Source: Maea johnstoni (lineage: Eukaryota; Annelida; Polychaeta; Spionida; Magelonidae). Taken from it: 64,000 nucleotides of DNA. The stretch spans positions 25,605,544 to 25,669,543 of the forward strand of contig OZ012689.1 of NCBI GenBank assembly GCA_963942565.1. Reading direction: 5' to 3'. Each line of letters opens with the position of its first letter. Within the stretch, counting starts at the first letter, position 1. This document shows, one piece after another, positions 53,301-63,538 of the stretch. The translations under genes were made by a program, and so were the position numbers. The notes beneath the pieces are model-generated. The model was not told where the DNA came from. It was given only the letters and a program-made list of their open reading frames with translations, and made no database searches.

Positions 53301-56300
53301 CCAGTTTGACAAGCCGTACAAGATTCAGTCAATAGACATTGGTAATGATGGGTCTGCGTTTGTAGAGGTGTTAGTTGGGAGGGCCTCTGCCACATCAGAC
53401 CAGGATTACCAGGTAAGATCATGTGAAGATTTTGATCTTGTAGGATTGATAATCCAAAATGAATGATTGATATTGCTAAATATTATAGGTTCATATATGA
53501 ATTATTAATTAATCTTTTACATCATGAATAACAGAAAAGGAGGGTTGTGAATTGCAGTTGAAAGCAGATAAGTTTTCCAATAATCTAACAAAGCAAATCA
53601 AGGTAGTCTAAGCATACGATTAAAGAGCAGTGTTTAATGATTACATTTAGGATAAGCAAACATGCTTCATTATCCATGAACATTGATTATTCCATAAAGA
53701 TTATTAGTGTTTTAATATTTCTATTTATCAATTGGTTCCATAAATTGATCCTTGTTTAAATTGCTCCATTGCCCATTTATATATACATAAATCTTTGAAG
53801 ATAGAATATACATACATGTGGTTAACTTATAGTTATCATATCAACTTTTCTTGAAGAATATTAAGTACTGTTTACTTGCAGGTAATCTTGGTCACCTCAT
53901 CCTTTATGAGTCCGGTGGAGAGCAAGAACAGTAGCAACCTGAACCGTGTGCGGATGTTCGGTCCGGAGAAGCTGTCCAAGGCCGTGAGTGACCAGAAGTG
54001 GGACAGGGTCAAGGTCGTCTGCACCCAGCCTTTCAACAAAACTAAAGCTTACGGTCTCTCGTTCGTTAAGTTTCATCGTCTGCCAGAGGAGGGGGAGGAG
54101 GCTAAGAGTGAACAGGAGGGTGGCAAGGTGAGTTTATTTATGGCCTATGATGTATAATAATAATTACAAAAAACAAAACAATTATGATAATAATAATAAT
54201 AGTAATGATGATAAGAATCTTTATTTAAAGAGGGTAACTCAGTCTAATTATGGTAAAGATCTTCCATTCTCAAGGCTCTTTGGCATGTTTACAAGTAGCC
54301 CTAGGGCCCCAGGGTTACAAAGTAGTAGAGTACATTGCTTTTAGGTATCGAGGCTTGAAGAAAGGTAGAGATGGTGCACATGTATGCATGTCCTAGACAA
54401 GTGTCGTCTGGCTCCTCTTGACCAATAAAAATAGTGTAGGAATCCACTTTAATTAGCAAAATCTAAGTAAAACAAGAACTCTCCTTCAAGAGAGCTCTTG
54501 TTTTACTTCCGATCAACATTTCTTTTTTAAATGCTCTGGTGAAAAATGTCCCTAAAGTAGATTTTGGCTCTACAGTTGACTAAGTTTAACCTTAATGCAA
54601 AAATGTCCAGACTATTTTTAATTTTAATCTTTTAATTAAATGGTTTTATTTTTTTTTCGGAATGATATTTTGAGAAATGTTGATTGGAACCAAACCAACA
54701 TGACCTTTTCAAATATTACCAAATTCTTCCGATTAAGCGCACAGGGCCTATTTTTTACGTTTAGAGGGGGAATGGCCAGTGCACCTGTCATGAAAATCTT
54801 GTAAAACCTCCCCTAAGAAGAAGTAAGAAAAGCGAAATCACATAGAGGTTCTTGGACGTGTGTGATAGAGAATGATATTTCTTACACGAGGGGACAGAAT
54901 TTTCATCTTGGAACGAGCCTCTGGCGAGTTCCATGATGAAAATTCTGTCCCCGAGTGTAAGAAATATCATACTCTAGCACACAAGTTCAAGAAACTATTT
55001 CTGCCACGTCCCATAGATAAATAAACAGGGAAGCTTCAAATATAATGAGCGTGCCTGAGCACGTGCCTGGCATTTCTAGGTCACGTTGCTAAGCAACGAA
55101 CGTGGTGCATTGTTCCATATATGGCAATCTTTACCAAATATGGTAATAACATCATTCCAAATGCCCATTGGGAATGGCCATTGGGAATCGAATTTCTTCA
55201 ATGGGTATTTCAGCCCCATAGTGGTAGAAATACCTTTCCTCTTGCCGTGTCTGCAAACCAGCGCTGAATTCCTCAATTTCAGCAGTTCCTTCACGCTCTC
55301 ACTGTTCATATTCGCCGCATGATTGTACTATTGACCAATTAACAATCTTTTCACATGGGGCAAATGTCTAAGCAAACTGAACAGTGAGAGCGCAAAGGTG
55401 CAATAATGGCCAATACTCTCTGATCGGCAATCATTGAGGTGTGCAGTAAAACGGAAGATTGCCAACATCCCTTCTACAGAAAATCTTCCCAAACTCTACC
55501 CGCACCGTGCGGTGAATCGGAAGAATACAGTATATAACCACCTGATACTTGATGAGACTGTGAAAAAATAAAACTGGCTACATAGTTTATAGATACATCA
55601 CTATTTTACTGTATTGTATTGATACCTTGTAGAAACTTGGCATGTTTAAGCTGAAGGATGACTCGTCAGAGATCAAGGCCGGCACGCTGTTCGCTAGCCG
55701 TAACAAGGAGCCCGCAGCGACGCCATTGACAGGAGCGGCGGCGATGCGAGCGGCGTCTCGGCTAGCGGACGACGCCCACCTTGCGGCCAAGATACAGGAG
55801 AAAGAAAGACCTACGCCTCAGGCAAGACCAGAACAAAGCAGAGAACATCATACCACAAAACCATCAACACCAGTAAGCCTCAAATACTCTAATGATACTT
55901 CTACTTCTTGAAATTGGTAACTGGAATATTCATGTAATGATAGAGTTGGTTGTATTTTTACTCCTTATAAATTGGTCTTGAAAAATGTATTGTATTTTTT
56001 TGATTTTCATATATGATTTCTTGAATGCTCTCATCATTTTAATGTTTGAGTGAATGGATGATTTGGTAAATGAAAAATAAAATATCAATGCTTTTATTTA
56101 TTAATATTTTTCATATTTTTAACCATTTCGTTCAATTTTACAAACTAGAATTAAGACAAATAATTAACATAAGCTAAGCAAATGGTTTATAAACAACACA
56201 GGAAAATTTCACAAGTAAAAATCATGACACATTTCAAATCATTTATTCTTTAAACTAGTGTTGTTTATCCTACTTTTCTATAGATTCATTATTTGTTTGT

Positions 56301-59300
56301 CTAGTTTTGCACTGAAATTTTGCTAAGAAGCATAAGTGTGTACTAAACATACACAATTAGGAGTTTGTAGGTCTTGTTCAGACAAAAAAATTGAGACTCT
56401 GAGTGAAACATTCCCAGGAGTACTCTCTGACGGTTTTATTTAATATTAAAAATGTTTTATATTATTAGGTTCCTACCAAGCGAAAACATGAAGATGAAGG
56501 CCACCATAGCAGTCACAAGAAACACCATGAGGACAGAAAGAGGAGTTCCACATCATCATTACCATCAACACCCTCCTCCTCCTCCTCTAAACCCTCACTA
56601 CACAAACACCGTACCAGCGACAGCAGCAGTGCCAGCTCCAGCAAGAGAGATGGCCAACCTCCACTGAAAAAAACTAAATGTGAGAAGCACAATGATATAT
56701 TTGCATTTTGAGATTTTCAAGATCATTTCAGGTTTTACGTATTTAGTATTGTGTGGTCAGAAAAATTGAAATATGTAATTTTTTTTTCCAATACTTTATT
56801 TCAGACACAGGTGGTCCATATACATAGGTACAATAATGTTGGAAAGTATGATGAATTTAAAGAAATATGGTAGTAATGGTATTGAAAAGGAGTCAAAAGT
56901 ATAAAGAGAAAGATTACTGACCTGATTGTTTTTCTGTAATCAAAAAGATGATAAAACTGTGAATATAGTGATGCATATTTTTTGTTTGATTCCAGTATTT
57001 GGAATTAGTGAGAGAGTTGATATGATATCCTCACATATGTCTAACAACTTTGTTTTGATGTAAAAGTGTCTGAGAGTGAACAACATTACTCTGTCTAAAA
57101 ATAACAGAAACATAGCTTTAGCTGAAAAAATAATAGGCATTTATCTTGTGCTTTTCTAGCTGAGCCGAGCAGGACATCTCCAGAAAAACCCTTCCACAAG
57201 CTGCTGGAGGGGGTGGTGTTTGTGCTGAGTGGGTTCCAGAACCCTCTCCGCAGCGAGCTGAGAGACAAGGCACTCGAGATGGGAGCCAAGTACAAGGGAG
57301 ACTGGGACAAGAGCTGCACACATCTCATGTACGTACACCTCTTCTTCTTCTTCTTCTTCTTCTTCTTCCTCTTTACTTCCCATATAAACCCCCTCCCAAC
57401 GTGAGCTGAGAGACAAGGCACTCGAGATGGGAGCCAAGTACAAGGGAGACTGGGACAAGAGCTGCACACATCTCATGTAGGTACACCTCTTCTTCTTCTT
57501 CCTCTGTACTTCCTATATAAACCCCTATCCATAGTGAGCTCAGAGATAAGGCCCGCAAGATAGGAGCCAAGTACAAGGGAGACTGGGACAAGAGCTGCAC
57601 ACATCCCATGTACATACACCTCCTCTTCTTCTTCCTCTTTACTTCCTATATATAAACCCCTTCCCCCTGTGAGCTGAGAGACAAGGCACTCAAGATGGGA
57701 GCCAAGTACAAGGGAGACTGGGACAAGAGCTGCACACATCTCATGTACATACTTTCTTTCAAATGCCTTCAATTCAGCGGTCCTAGTGTTGTATTTGTGA
57801 TTTGGCATGACCATACAGATAGGAGCCAAAAAACCGGAGGTGCAATCAGATCATGTACTTACACCTCTTCCTCACCCTTCTTCTGCTACATTTTGTCCTC
57901 CATTTCTAAGCACTTATCTAAAGCCTTGAAGTCAGGGGATGTGTGTTGTGTTTGTTATTAGTAGGTACTGGGCTCGACGTGAACACTAGCCATGTAGCCC
58001 TGGGCTAGTTATCATAAGTCAGGGCTAGTAAATTCTACATGTGAGTAGCCCTGAGGGGCTAGATAGAATAAGAATATCAGCGCTTAAAAAAGTATGAAGC
58101 CCACCTCTGGCTCTGCATACCTGGATGATAACATAACTCAATTAACCACAATACACAGTATTCCTTTCATGTTATCAATAGAGGCTATGATATCAGCAGA
58201 GGTCACTATTTGAAAAGAGTTGTCAATAATATCTGGGCTAGCAAAAATGTTTCGGGGCTAGTAAAAGTTTCATGCTGGGCTTATGAAGTTTTTTCTTAAT
58301 GTTGAGCCCTGAGGTACCAGAACCCGAAAGTAAATTCCCTAGCATTTGAACTTAAATTATACTTTTGTTTTCATTAGAATTAACATATTTACTTATTTAG
58401 AAATTCCACTCCTAATTAGTTGGGTGTCCTGGTGTTTATGAAGGATTCAGGTTTTTATTGGCACTGATGGTGGTTATAGTCATGACACAGCCTTGTTTCT
58501 CTGTATTCCAGATGTGCTTTCATAATTACTCCTAAGTACAACCGATTGAAAGTATAGTCCTAGTCAATGCACAGCATTTATTTCTCTGTATTCCAGATGT
58601 GCATTCATGAATCACGAATGCACATCTGGAATACAGAGAACAATTATGAATACACCTAAATACAACCAAGTGAAAGTATAGTCCTAGTCATGACGGAGCC
58701 TTATTTCTTTGTATTCCAGATGTGCATTCATAAATACTCCCAAGTACAACCAAGTGAGAGGCAAGGGTAAGATTGTGAGCAAACACTGGGTGCTGGACAC
58801 ACATAGGAAGAGGAAGGCAAGGCCATGGAAAAAGTAAGTCAAGAAATGGTTATGGAGGGACTGTATGAAAAGTATCATTTATCACATGTTATAGTTAAAT
58901 CTTCAAAATAATCATCTACTTAGGTATTCTTCATCAAATCATTAACATTGAGCACTAATTGAGCAAGGTGGTATGTGAAAGATAAATGTCATATATCACC
59001 AATGATACTTAATTCTTAAAAATGTCATATACTAGGTACTGTTCATCACATCATTAACCCTTGTTATGCTGAGGCTACTTTTGTCCTAAGCAAAAGGACA
59101 CAAATATTTTTAAAAACAATCTAAATCCTGTCATGTTGGTATTTATTTAATAGCTCTCACTGAGTACTCTCAGATGAGTACCCATATGCCAGGGTTTCAA
59201 TCATTCTTACGTTTTTTTGCATCATTTTGTGTTGGCCAAATTAGCCACCAGCAGCATAAGGGTTAACATATTTTAGCACTAATTGTGGACTACCTAGAAA

Positions 59301-61217
59301 GTGACAGAGGTGCTTCTGAGAAGCCACTTAACATCAATTACTACTAGAGCATTAAAGGATATACGTTATCATGTCATATTTCAAAAATTGAACATTATAA
59401 TGATTGCTTAAAATAGTTAACTGAATTTCTCTCGTTTGAGCAAGCTCCCAATGCAGGACATGGTTTGGTACATGGTATCAGTGAAAGTATACTGCTGTTA
59501 CGTTATGATACAATCTATCAATAAAAGTATACTGTGGCTTTGTTATGATACAAAGTATACCAATTTTATGTTATTATATAAGGTACCAATTAAATTATTC
59601 GATTGTTGGGTTCAAGGAGCATAATCAATAGATCCAAAATGATTGTGATAGGCCAAAATAAATAAATTGCATGGATTTCTGAACACTAAGCTTATGCTGT
59701 CCTAGAAGCATATTGATTATACATTCTTATTAGGTATTGTATTCTTTTATCCTGTGGTCCTGAAATTATGTCCATTGTACATAGTTATTGTAAGTATTGC
59801 ATCATTTTCTCATATGTAGATATAGATTAGGGGATGCATCTAGCAGTGAAAGTTCCTCAGAGGAGGAGGAGGAAGAGATGACCCCAAAAGCAAAGAAGCC
59901 ATCCCCTGTGAAGGAAAGCGCACGTAAAGGTAAGAAATAATTAATACAGACATGTTTACCCCTCACACTATTCTTAACCTTTACTTTTTGCATCTGGAGC
60001 AATTGATGGTTGGACAACACCTAATTTCACTCATCAAATAAAGTTACTCTTGAGACATGTATATACCCCAGCCACGTTGCTGTCCTTAACCTATCCAGCC
60101 ATGCTGCAGATTATCATAGCATTACCTCTCATATGTTTGAAATAGAAATATCAATAAGAATGAAAAAAACAACTCTCCTTTATTCATTTTGGAAAGATAT
60201 GTTTTGTTACCAAGTAATACACTAAAGTCTCATAATATCTAGGTGACATTTATTCAATGGGAACTTCAAGCATATTCAAAAGCTATCAAACTATGCCATT
60301 CATTGCCATATGAGTAAGTGATGTGCAACCATAACGATAAGTAAAGTACCTTTGGTATGCCTCTTATTAATCAAATATAAATGGAAAATTAAGAAGCATA
60401 TTTTCACTACTTAAACAAGCACTCTGTTTTGAATTTCAGCAAAAGATGAAGATTCTCCTAAAAAAGCTTTCAAAGTTAGTCCCAAGAAATCTGAGACTGT
60501 GGAGGCAGGACCCTCCAAGCAAACAGATGGAAACGGTGGGTAAACCTACTGCCGAAATTTCTTTGCAGAATTTAACTTTAATATAGCAATAAATTAAGTT
60601 CCAAACCTAAAATGAGTCTCAGATTACCCTTGAATAAATGAATGGTAAACCACCTTGCTCGCCTTTGCAGTGGTAAGTTAACCCTTCCAATGATGAGGCT
60701 ACTTTCATCCAAAGCAGAAGGACGCAAAAATCTTTGAAAACTATCTAAACTCTGTCATGTTGGTATTCATTGGATAGCTCTTGATGAGTACTCTCAGATG
60801 CCAGGATTTCAGTCATTTCTCAGGTTTTTGCATCATTTTGTATTGGCCAAATTAGCCACCAGCAGCACAAGGGTTTAAGTTCACACAGGTTGCTTTTTAC
60901 AGTTTCCTATCATCAACTCAAGTTCAAATGTGTCATTTTATCAAATGTACTTCAGAGAGCAACCAGGTCAAAGCTTTATTAGTTGTCCTTTGAATGTTGA
61001 TGCAATTCCAACCACTCGGAAAATCAAGTGGGAGTTTATTTCAAAGTTTGTGAGCGCAAGCACTGAAAGCACTTTCACCCTAGCACTCTCACCATAGGCG
61101 TTCATGATGGTTGAAGGCGCTAAAGAGTTATTCATTGTTTCCAGACTCAGACGATTTTGCTGGTTCTACGGATGTGGAGGACGACTCGCCTGTTGACACG
61201 GATGATGAAATACAAAG
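50380..61217 (+). CDS. XRCC1: XRCC1, N-terminal domain to acidic linker (11 exons; 3' end off window)
   Basis: Exons: 50380-50430, 52693-52785, 53305-53412, 53882-54127, 55633-55872, 56469-56679, 57160-57328, 58720-58833, 59820-59929, 60440-60535, 61145-61217; all GT-AG and in phase, 503 codons. Residues 1-166 form the N-terminal domain (MPEIKLQQVVSFSSEDL, SIDIGNDGSAFVEVLVG, NRVRMFGPEKL, LSFVKFH) that binds DNA polymerase beta. A Ser/Lys/His-rich linker follows with a possible nuclear signal (PTKRKHEDE), then BRCT1 (about 317-410), which binds poly(ADP-ribose)/PARP1, then an acidic Ser-rich region. XRCC1 is the nuclear scaffold of single-strand break and base-excision repair. The ligase III-binding BRCT2 must lie beyond 64000; the final donor gtgaga at 61218 shows continuation. 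Confidence 0.95.
51010..51850 (-). mobile_element. 5'-truncated LINE fragment (3' end of ORF) in XRCC1 intron 1
   Basis: An open frame of about 250 codons on the minus strand (51812-51051) ends with KTRILVGRYTLATAEAKYKG and CRLCHKGQEDLRHFLLSC. The C-x2-C-x8-H-x4-C pattern after an RTILVGRY-type segment is seen at the C-terminus of non-LTR retrotransposon reverse-transcriptase proteins. A (GAAA)n-type tail follows the stop (about 51015-51043), as in LINEs ending with microsatellites. Reverse transcriptase and endonuclease are missing. The long undamaged frame implies a fairly recent, 5'-truncated insertion opposite to XRCC1. Confidence 0.75.
52152..52442. mobile_element. hAT-type MITE, second copy
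   Basis: It has the same ends as 47164-47436 (CATAGTCATAGCCAG, CTGGCTAAGACTTTG) and shared inner words (tttggacacccaaacctt, cacccagtttc.aaatcctgg). The flanking 8-bp duplication is GTGGCAAA / GTGGCTAA, one mismatch. It lies in XRCC1 intron 1 and is more diverged than the other copy. Confidence 0.82.
52693..54127 (+). CDS. XRCC1: XRCC1 exons 2-4: rest of the N-terminal domain
   Basis: The exons begin KNPAENLLNHDGYKKWKGGA and end LPEEGEEAKSEQEGGK, completing the beta-sandwich N-terminal domain. The conserved segments SSFMSPVESKNSSNLNRVRM and WDRVKVVCTQPFNKTKAYGL align with the human protein (SSFMSPSESRSGSNPNRVRM, WDRVKIVCSQPYSKDSPFGL). All three exons are phase 0 at both ends. Confidence 0.95.
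54465..54510. repeat. Short perfect hairpin
   Basis: GTAAAACAAGAACTCT and AGAGCTCTTGTTTTAC form a near-perfect stem of 16 bp around ccttcaag, in XRCC1 intron 4. It may be a small fold-back remnant. Confidence 0.6.
54849..54992. repeat. Nested palindrome punctuated by CGAG, locus C
   Basis: Outer arms (TTCTTGGACGTGTGTG ... ATGATATTTCTTACA and inverse) enclose CGAG (54887), middle arm GGGACAGAATTTTCATC.TGGAA, CGAG (54914), triloop CC-TCT-GG, CGAG (54925), inverse middle arm, CGAG (54952), inverse outer arm. Arms are almost perfect. All four CGAG words are in the same orientation, so they are mismatched bubbles in an otherwise perfect palindrome. Confidence 0.88.
55285..55405. repeat. Inverted repeat in XRCC1 intron 4
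   Basis: CTTCACGCTCTCACTGTTCA and TGAACAGTGAGAGCGCAAAG face each other across about 70 bp. It may be part of a larger decayed MITE between about 55070 and 55540, whose ends I cannot place. Confidence 0.5.
55633..56679 (+). CDS. XRCC1: XRCC1 exons 5-6: linker with possible nuclear signal
   Basis: Exon 5 starts KLGMFKLKDDSSEIKAGTLF (human KLGQFRVKEEDESANSLRPG) and runs through an alanine-rich stretch. Exon 6 starts VPTKRKHEDE, then a His/Ser-rich region and ends LKKTK. The basic KRK and KKTK clusters are candidate nuclear localisation signals; low sequence complexity is usual for this linker. Confidence 0.9.
57160..58833 (+). CDS. XRCC1: XRCC1 exons 7-8: BRCT1 domain
   Basis: KLLEGVVFVLSGFQNPLRSE, LRDKALEMGAKYKGDWDKSC, THLICAFINTPKYNQVRGKG and IVSKHWVLD form a complete first BRCT domain; the W in HWVLD is the conserved BRCT tryptophan. 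In the known family this domain binds PARP1 and poly(ADP-ribose). The intron between the two exons splits the domain and contains repeated copies of both the donor side and the acceptor side. Confidence 0.95.
57255..57755 (+). repeat. Donor ladder after XRCC1 exon 7: 133- to 148-bp unit, 4 donors
   Basis: The exon end (GAGCTGAGAGACAAGGCACT ... ACACATCTCAT) plus gtac recurs three times; donors at 57329, 57477, 57610, 57745. Each unit also carries a TTC-rich tract and ctttacttcc.atataaaccc. Unit 2 has gtaggt, units 3 and 4 gtacat. Copies are closely similar, so recent. Confidence 0.92.
57968..58311. mobile_element. hAT-like MITE, 344 bp
   Basis: Ends CTGGGCTCGACGTGAA and TTCTTAATGTTGAGCCCTG are inverted (consensus CAGGGCTCAACATTAA-like). 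Flanks share only aggta(c), so the target duplication is not clean. Inside, gggctag words recur. The end resembles those at 28126 and 25314. Confidence 0.65.
58490..58765 (+). repeat. Acceptor duplication before XRCC1 exon 8, with an inverted copy
   Basis: tttctctgtattccag plus the exon start ATGTGC.TTCAT.AATACTCC occurs at 58512 and 58597 as well as at the true acceptor (58720). Between the last two lies an inverted copy (gaatgcacatctggaataca, 58620-58640), so 58581-58642 is also a hairpin. Earlier copies have lost the frame (for example gattgaaagtatag). Confidence 0.88.
59054..59266. mobile_element. piggyBac-like MITE, copy 1
   Basis: TTAACCCTTGTTATGCTG at the left and CAGCATAAGGGTTAA at the right are inverted with TTAA at both borders, the piggyBac target. 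Non-coding, about 205 bp inside. A related copy is at 60678-60878, both in XRCC1 introns. Confidence 0.75.
59820..61217 (+). CDS. XRCC1: XRCC1 exons 9-11: acidic, phosphorylation-type linker
   Basis: Exon 9 has SSSESSEEEEEEM. Exon 10 is Lys/Ser-rich (SPKKAFKVSPKKSE). Exon 11 reads DSDDFAGSTDVEDDSPVDTD then DEIQR, closely resembling human GDTEDELRR, the CK2-phosphorylated cluster recognised by the FHA domains of PNKP, aprataxin and APLF. The exon ends in phase 2 at 61217 with donor gtgaga. Confidence 0.9.
60678..60878. mobile_element. piggyBac-like MITE, copy 2
   Basis: It shares the whole body of 59054-59266 (ctgtcatgttggtatt.att, gagtactctcagatg, ttggccaaattagccaccag), starting TTAACCCTT and ending AAGGGTTTAA, with one extra T at the right border. 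Confidence 0.75.
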
Positions 61218-61616
61218 GTGAGAGATATCAGTGGTCTCTGGGTTGTGAATGTGGACAATTAAGTCGTTCATCCATTCATGATTACAATTCCTCTTGGAAA
61301 GTCTTCTCTGGATATCTTATTCCTTTGAGAATAACTTTGACCTGAAGCATTCACCAAACATGTTTGAAGTGGAACTGTTGGTTTGGTCATAATGGATATT
61401 TCTAAAGGATCAGTTTTTGATATTCTCCTTACAATATTTTCTAGAGGTTTTACTTGGCCAGATATTACCTACAATGTTAGACATTCTGTGGCCACCCCAT
61501 AAGGAAAGTGGCAATTAATACATCATTAGAAGTGCTTTTCTTAGTCACCCAAATTTCAGAACACCTGAGTTGTTCTTCCATTGTAAAACCTGTATAAAAG
61601 TCATTATTAAGTGATA
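61218..61616. other. XRCC1 intron 11 start: nothing recognised
   Basis: No exon for the next XRCC1 segment or repeat family is visible here. Confidence 0.5.
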
Positions 61617-61723
61617 GATAGACCCCAAGGAAGCTGTGGTGTATGGGATATACCCAAGGTGTTACGAGGCGGAGCCGAGTAACCCCGAGGGTATCACATA
61701 CACCACAGCTTCCGAGGAGTCTA
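61617..61723. repeat. Nested palindrome punctuated by CGAG, locus D
   Basis: Three nested layers: arms ATAGACCC, GAAGCTGTGGTGTATG...TACC, GTGTTA and inverses, around the triloop GC-GGA-GC. The words between layers are CAAG (61626), CAAG (61655), CGAG (61665) on the left and CGAG (61676, 61686, 61713) on the right, all in one orientation; the two CAAG are what CpG decay of CGAG would give. Confidence 0.85.
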
Positions 61724-61865
61724 TGTGGCTTGTACCACAGTTGACTGCCTTCCACCAATCACAGGCCGAGAAAAGCTTGGCAGAGCACCCTTGCTAATAC
61801 CCTTGGGTAACACCTTTGGGTTTAGGCAGCTTGGAGAACAAAGGCTTGAAAAGTGTGGGTTATGT
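61724..61865 (+). repeat. Spacer with CCAATCACAGGCCGAG tail and a decayed palindrome
   Basis: After locus D comes ccaccaatcacaggccgaga, repeated after locus E as cagccaatctcaggccgaga. Between, 61786-61835 holds words CTTG spaced between TACC and GGTA blocks (for example taatacc-CTTG-ggtaaca), which looks like an older palindrome of the same kind with decayed separators. Confidence 0.6.
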
Positions 61866-61990
61866 GATAGAAAGAACACGAGGGGCCGTGGGTTATGGGG
61901 GAAAACCCAAGTTTCCGCACGAGTGCGCAGCACGAGTGGGGAACCGAGGGTGGTCCCCCATAACCTAAGCCCCGAGAAGTTCTTTCTATC
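61866..61990. repeat. Nested palindrome punctuated by CGAG, locus E
   Basis: Layers: GATAGAAAGAAC, GGGCCGTGGGTTATGGGGG, TTTCCGCA and inverses around the triloop TGC-GCA-GCA. Separators: CGAG (61879), CAAG (61908), CGAG (61920) on the left; CGAG (61933, 61945, 61973) on the right, all same orientation. Stem sequences are unrelated to those of loci B, C and D. Confidence 0.85.
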
Positions 61991-62356
61991 TTGTAGCATG
62001 GCCAGCTCCCTTCAGCCAATCTCAGGCCGAGAAAAGGTAGGCTCCAGAACACAGGAAGTACAGGAAAGGAATAGTGAAGGATAAGGGATGGGAAGGCATG
62101 CAGATTCCTCTCGATTATCTGACGTTAATAGGACACATATTTTAGCGCTCTGGCAATGGAGAAGGTAGGATATTCGGGTGAGCAGTGTGTGGGGGTACAC
62201 ATCATACCTCATGGTAGATTCATGTTTAGATGCCTTTATTTCGGCTATTGTAAATATCCAACAGAATACCCTGCTCTACGATCTTCCCTGTAGTGTCTTA
62301 TCACATCAGAGACGCGCAGATTTTAAATGATGTTGATTTTCAGTGCAGAATAATGG

Positions 62357-62562
<206 letters not shown>

Positions 62563-63456
62563 TAGAAAAGTACCCGTCCTGCGGACGGTAACCACGAAAT
62601 TTCTTTTTACGTCAAAAATATCAGGGCACCCAGATATCCTTGCAACCACACACTTAGGGCTACCTAACCTATGGATCAATAATTTAAGAGGCTTGGTAAA
62701 CATATATGCCATTGATAGATAAGTTGTCAAACCGGTATTGGAAAGGTGGTGGTGGGGTGGTGTCCATTTTTCATATCACTCATGACGAATTCTAATCATT
62801 TCTACTCAAAACAATCTTCGTTTAGTAAGATCAATATAAAATATGACATACGATACTCTTTTACTCGTTTACAACTTTTTAAAGCTAAGATTATTAATGG
62901 GGTAGGTTAGAGGAGGAAACACAGATGTATAAACCTCTTACACTTGAATGGTAGACTCCAATGCATTCTACACGAACTGTGATATAACAATTCGTAGCTT
63001 TCTCCTCTGCCACTTAGGGATACGTAGTGACGGGTGCCGTAGTAATCGGCGAACACCACCTACATACCCTTTGCCCCCTTTGCCATTCTCATCACGCACC
63101 CCAACCTAATTGGAGTTGAAGAATGTCGTGAGAGAAAGCTCGCAATCGTTCACTGCGCTGGATTCTCTCTTGGCAATAATGCAATTTCAATAAAAGTGCA
63201 ACACAGTAATCTTCTTAGCATAATTGGCCAACTAAACATTTGCAAGTTATTTGATTGAATAAATGTGGTCAGTTCATATATAAATTTGTCAAAATCGTAA
63301 ATAGTTTAAAACATTTATTGAAAAAAATATTCTTTATTTTACCACTTTGCGGAATTCAGTACTCTTTACACGTCTGTTGGTAACTTCCTATGTTGTTTTA
63401 AAGCTGCACATGAATATTAATTGACCTAAGTTCCGCAAGTTAGGTGCTAAATATAA

Positions 63457-63538
<82 letters not shown>

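Noticed and set aside
62280-62340. Possible further XRCC1 exon after cttccctgtag
   Set aside because: The frame meets a stop within a dozen codons and does not resemble the XRCC1 sequence before BRCT2.
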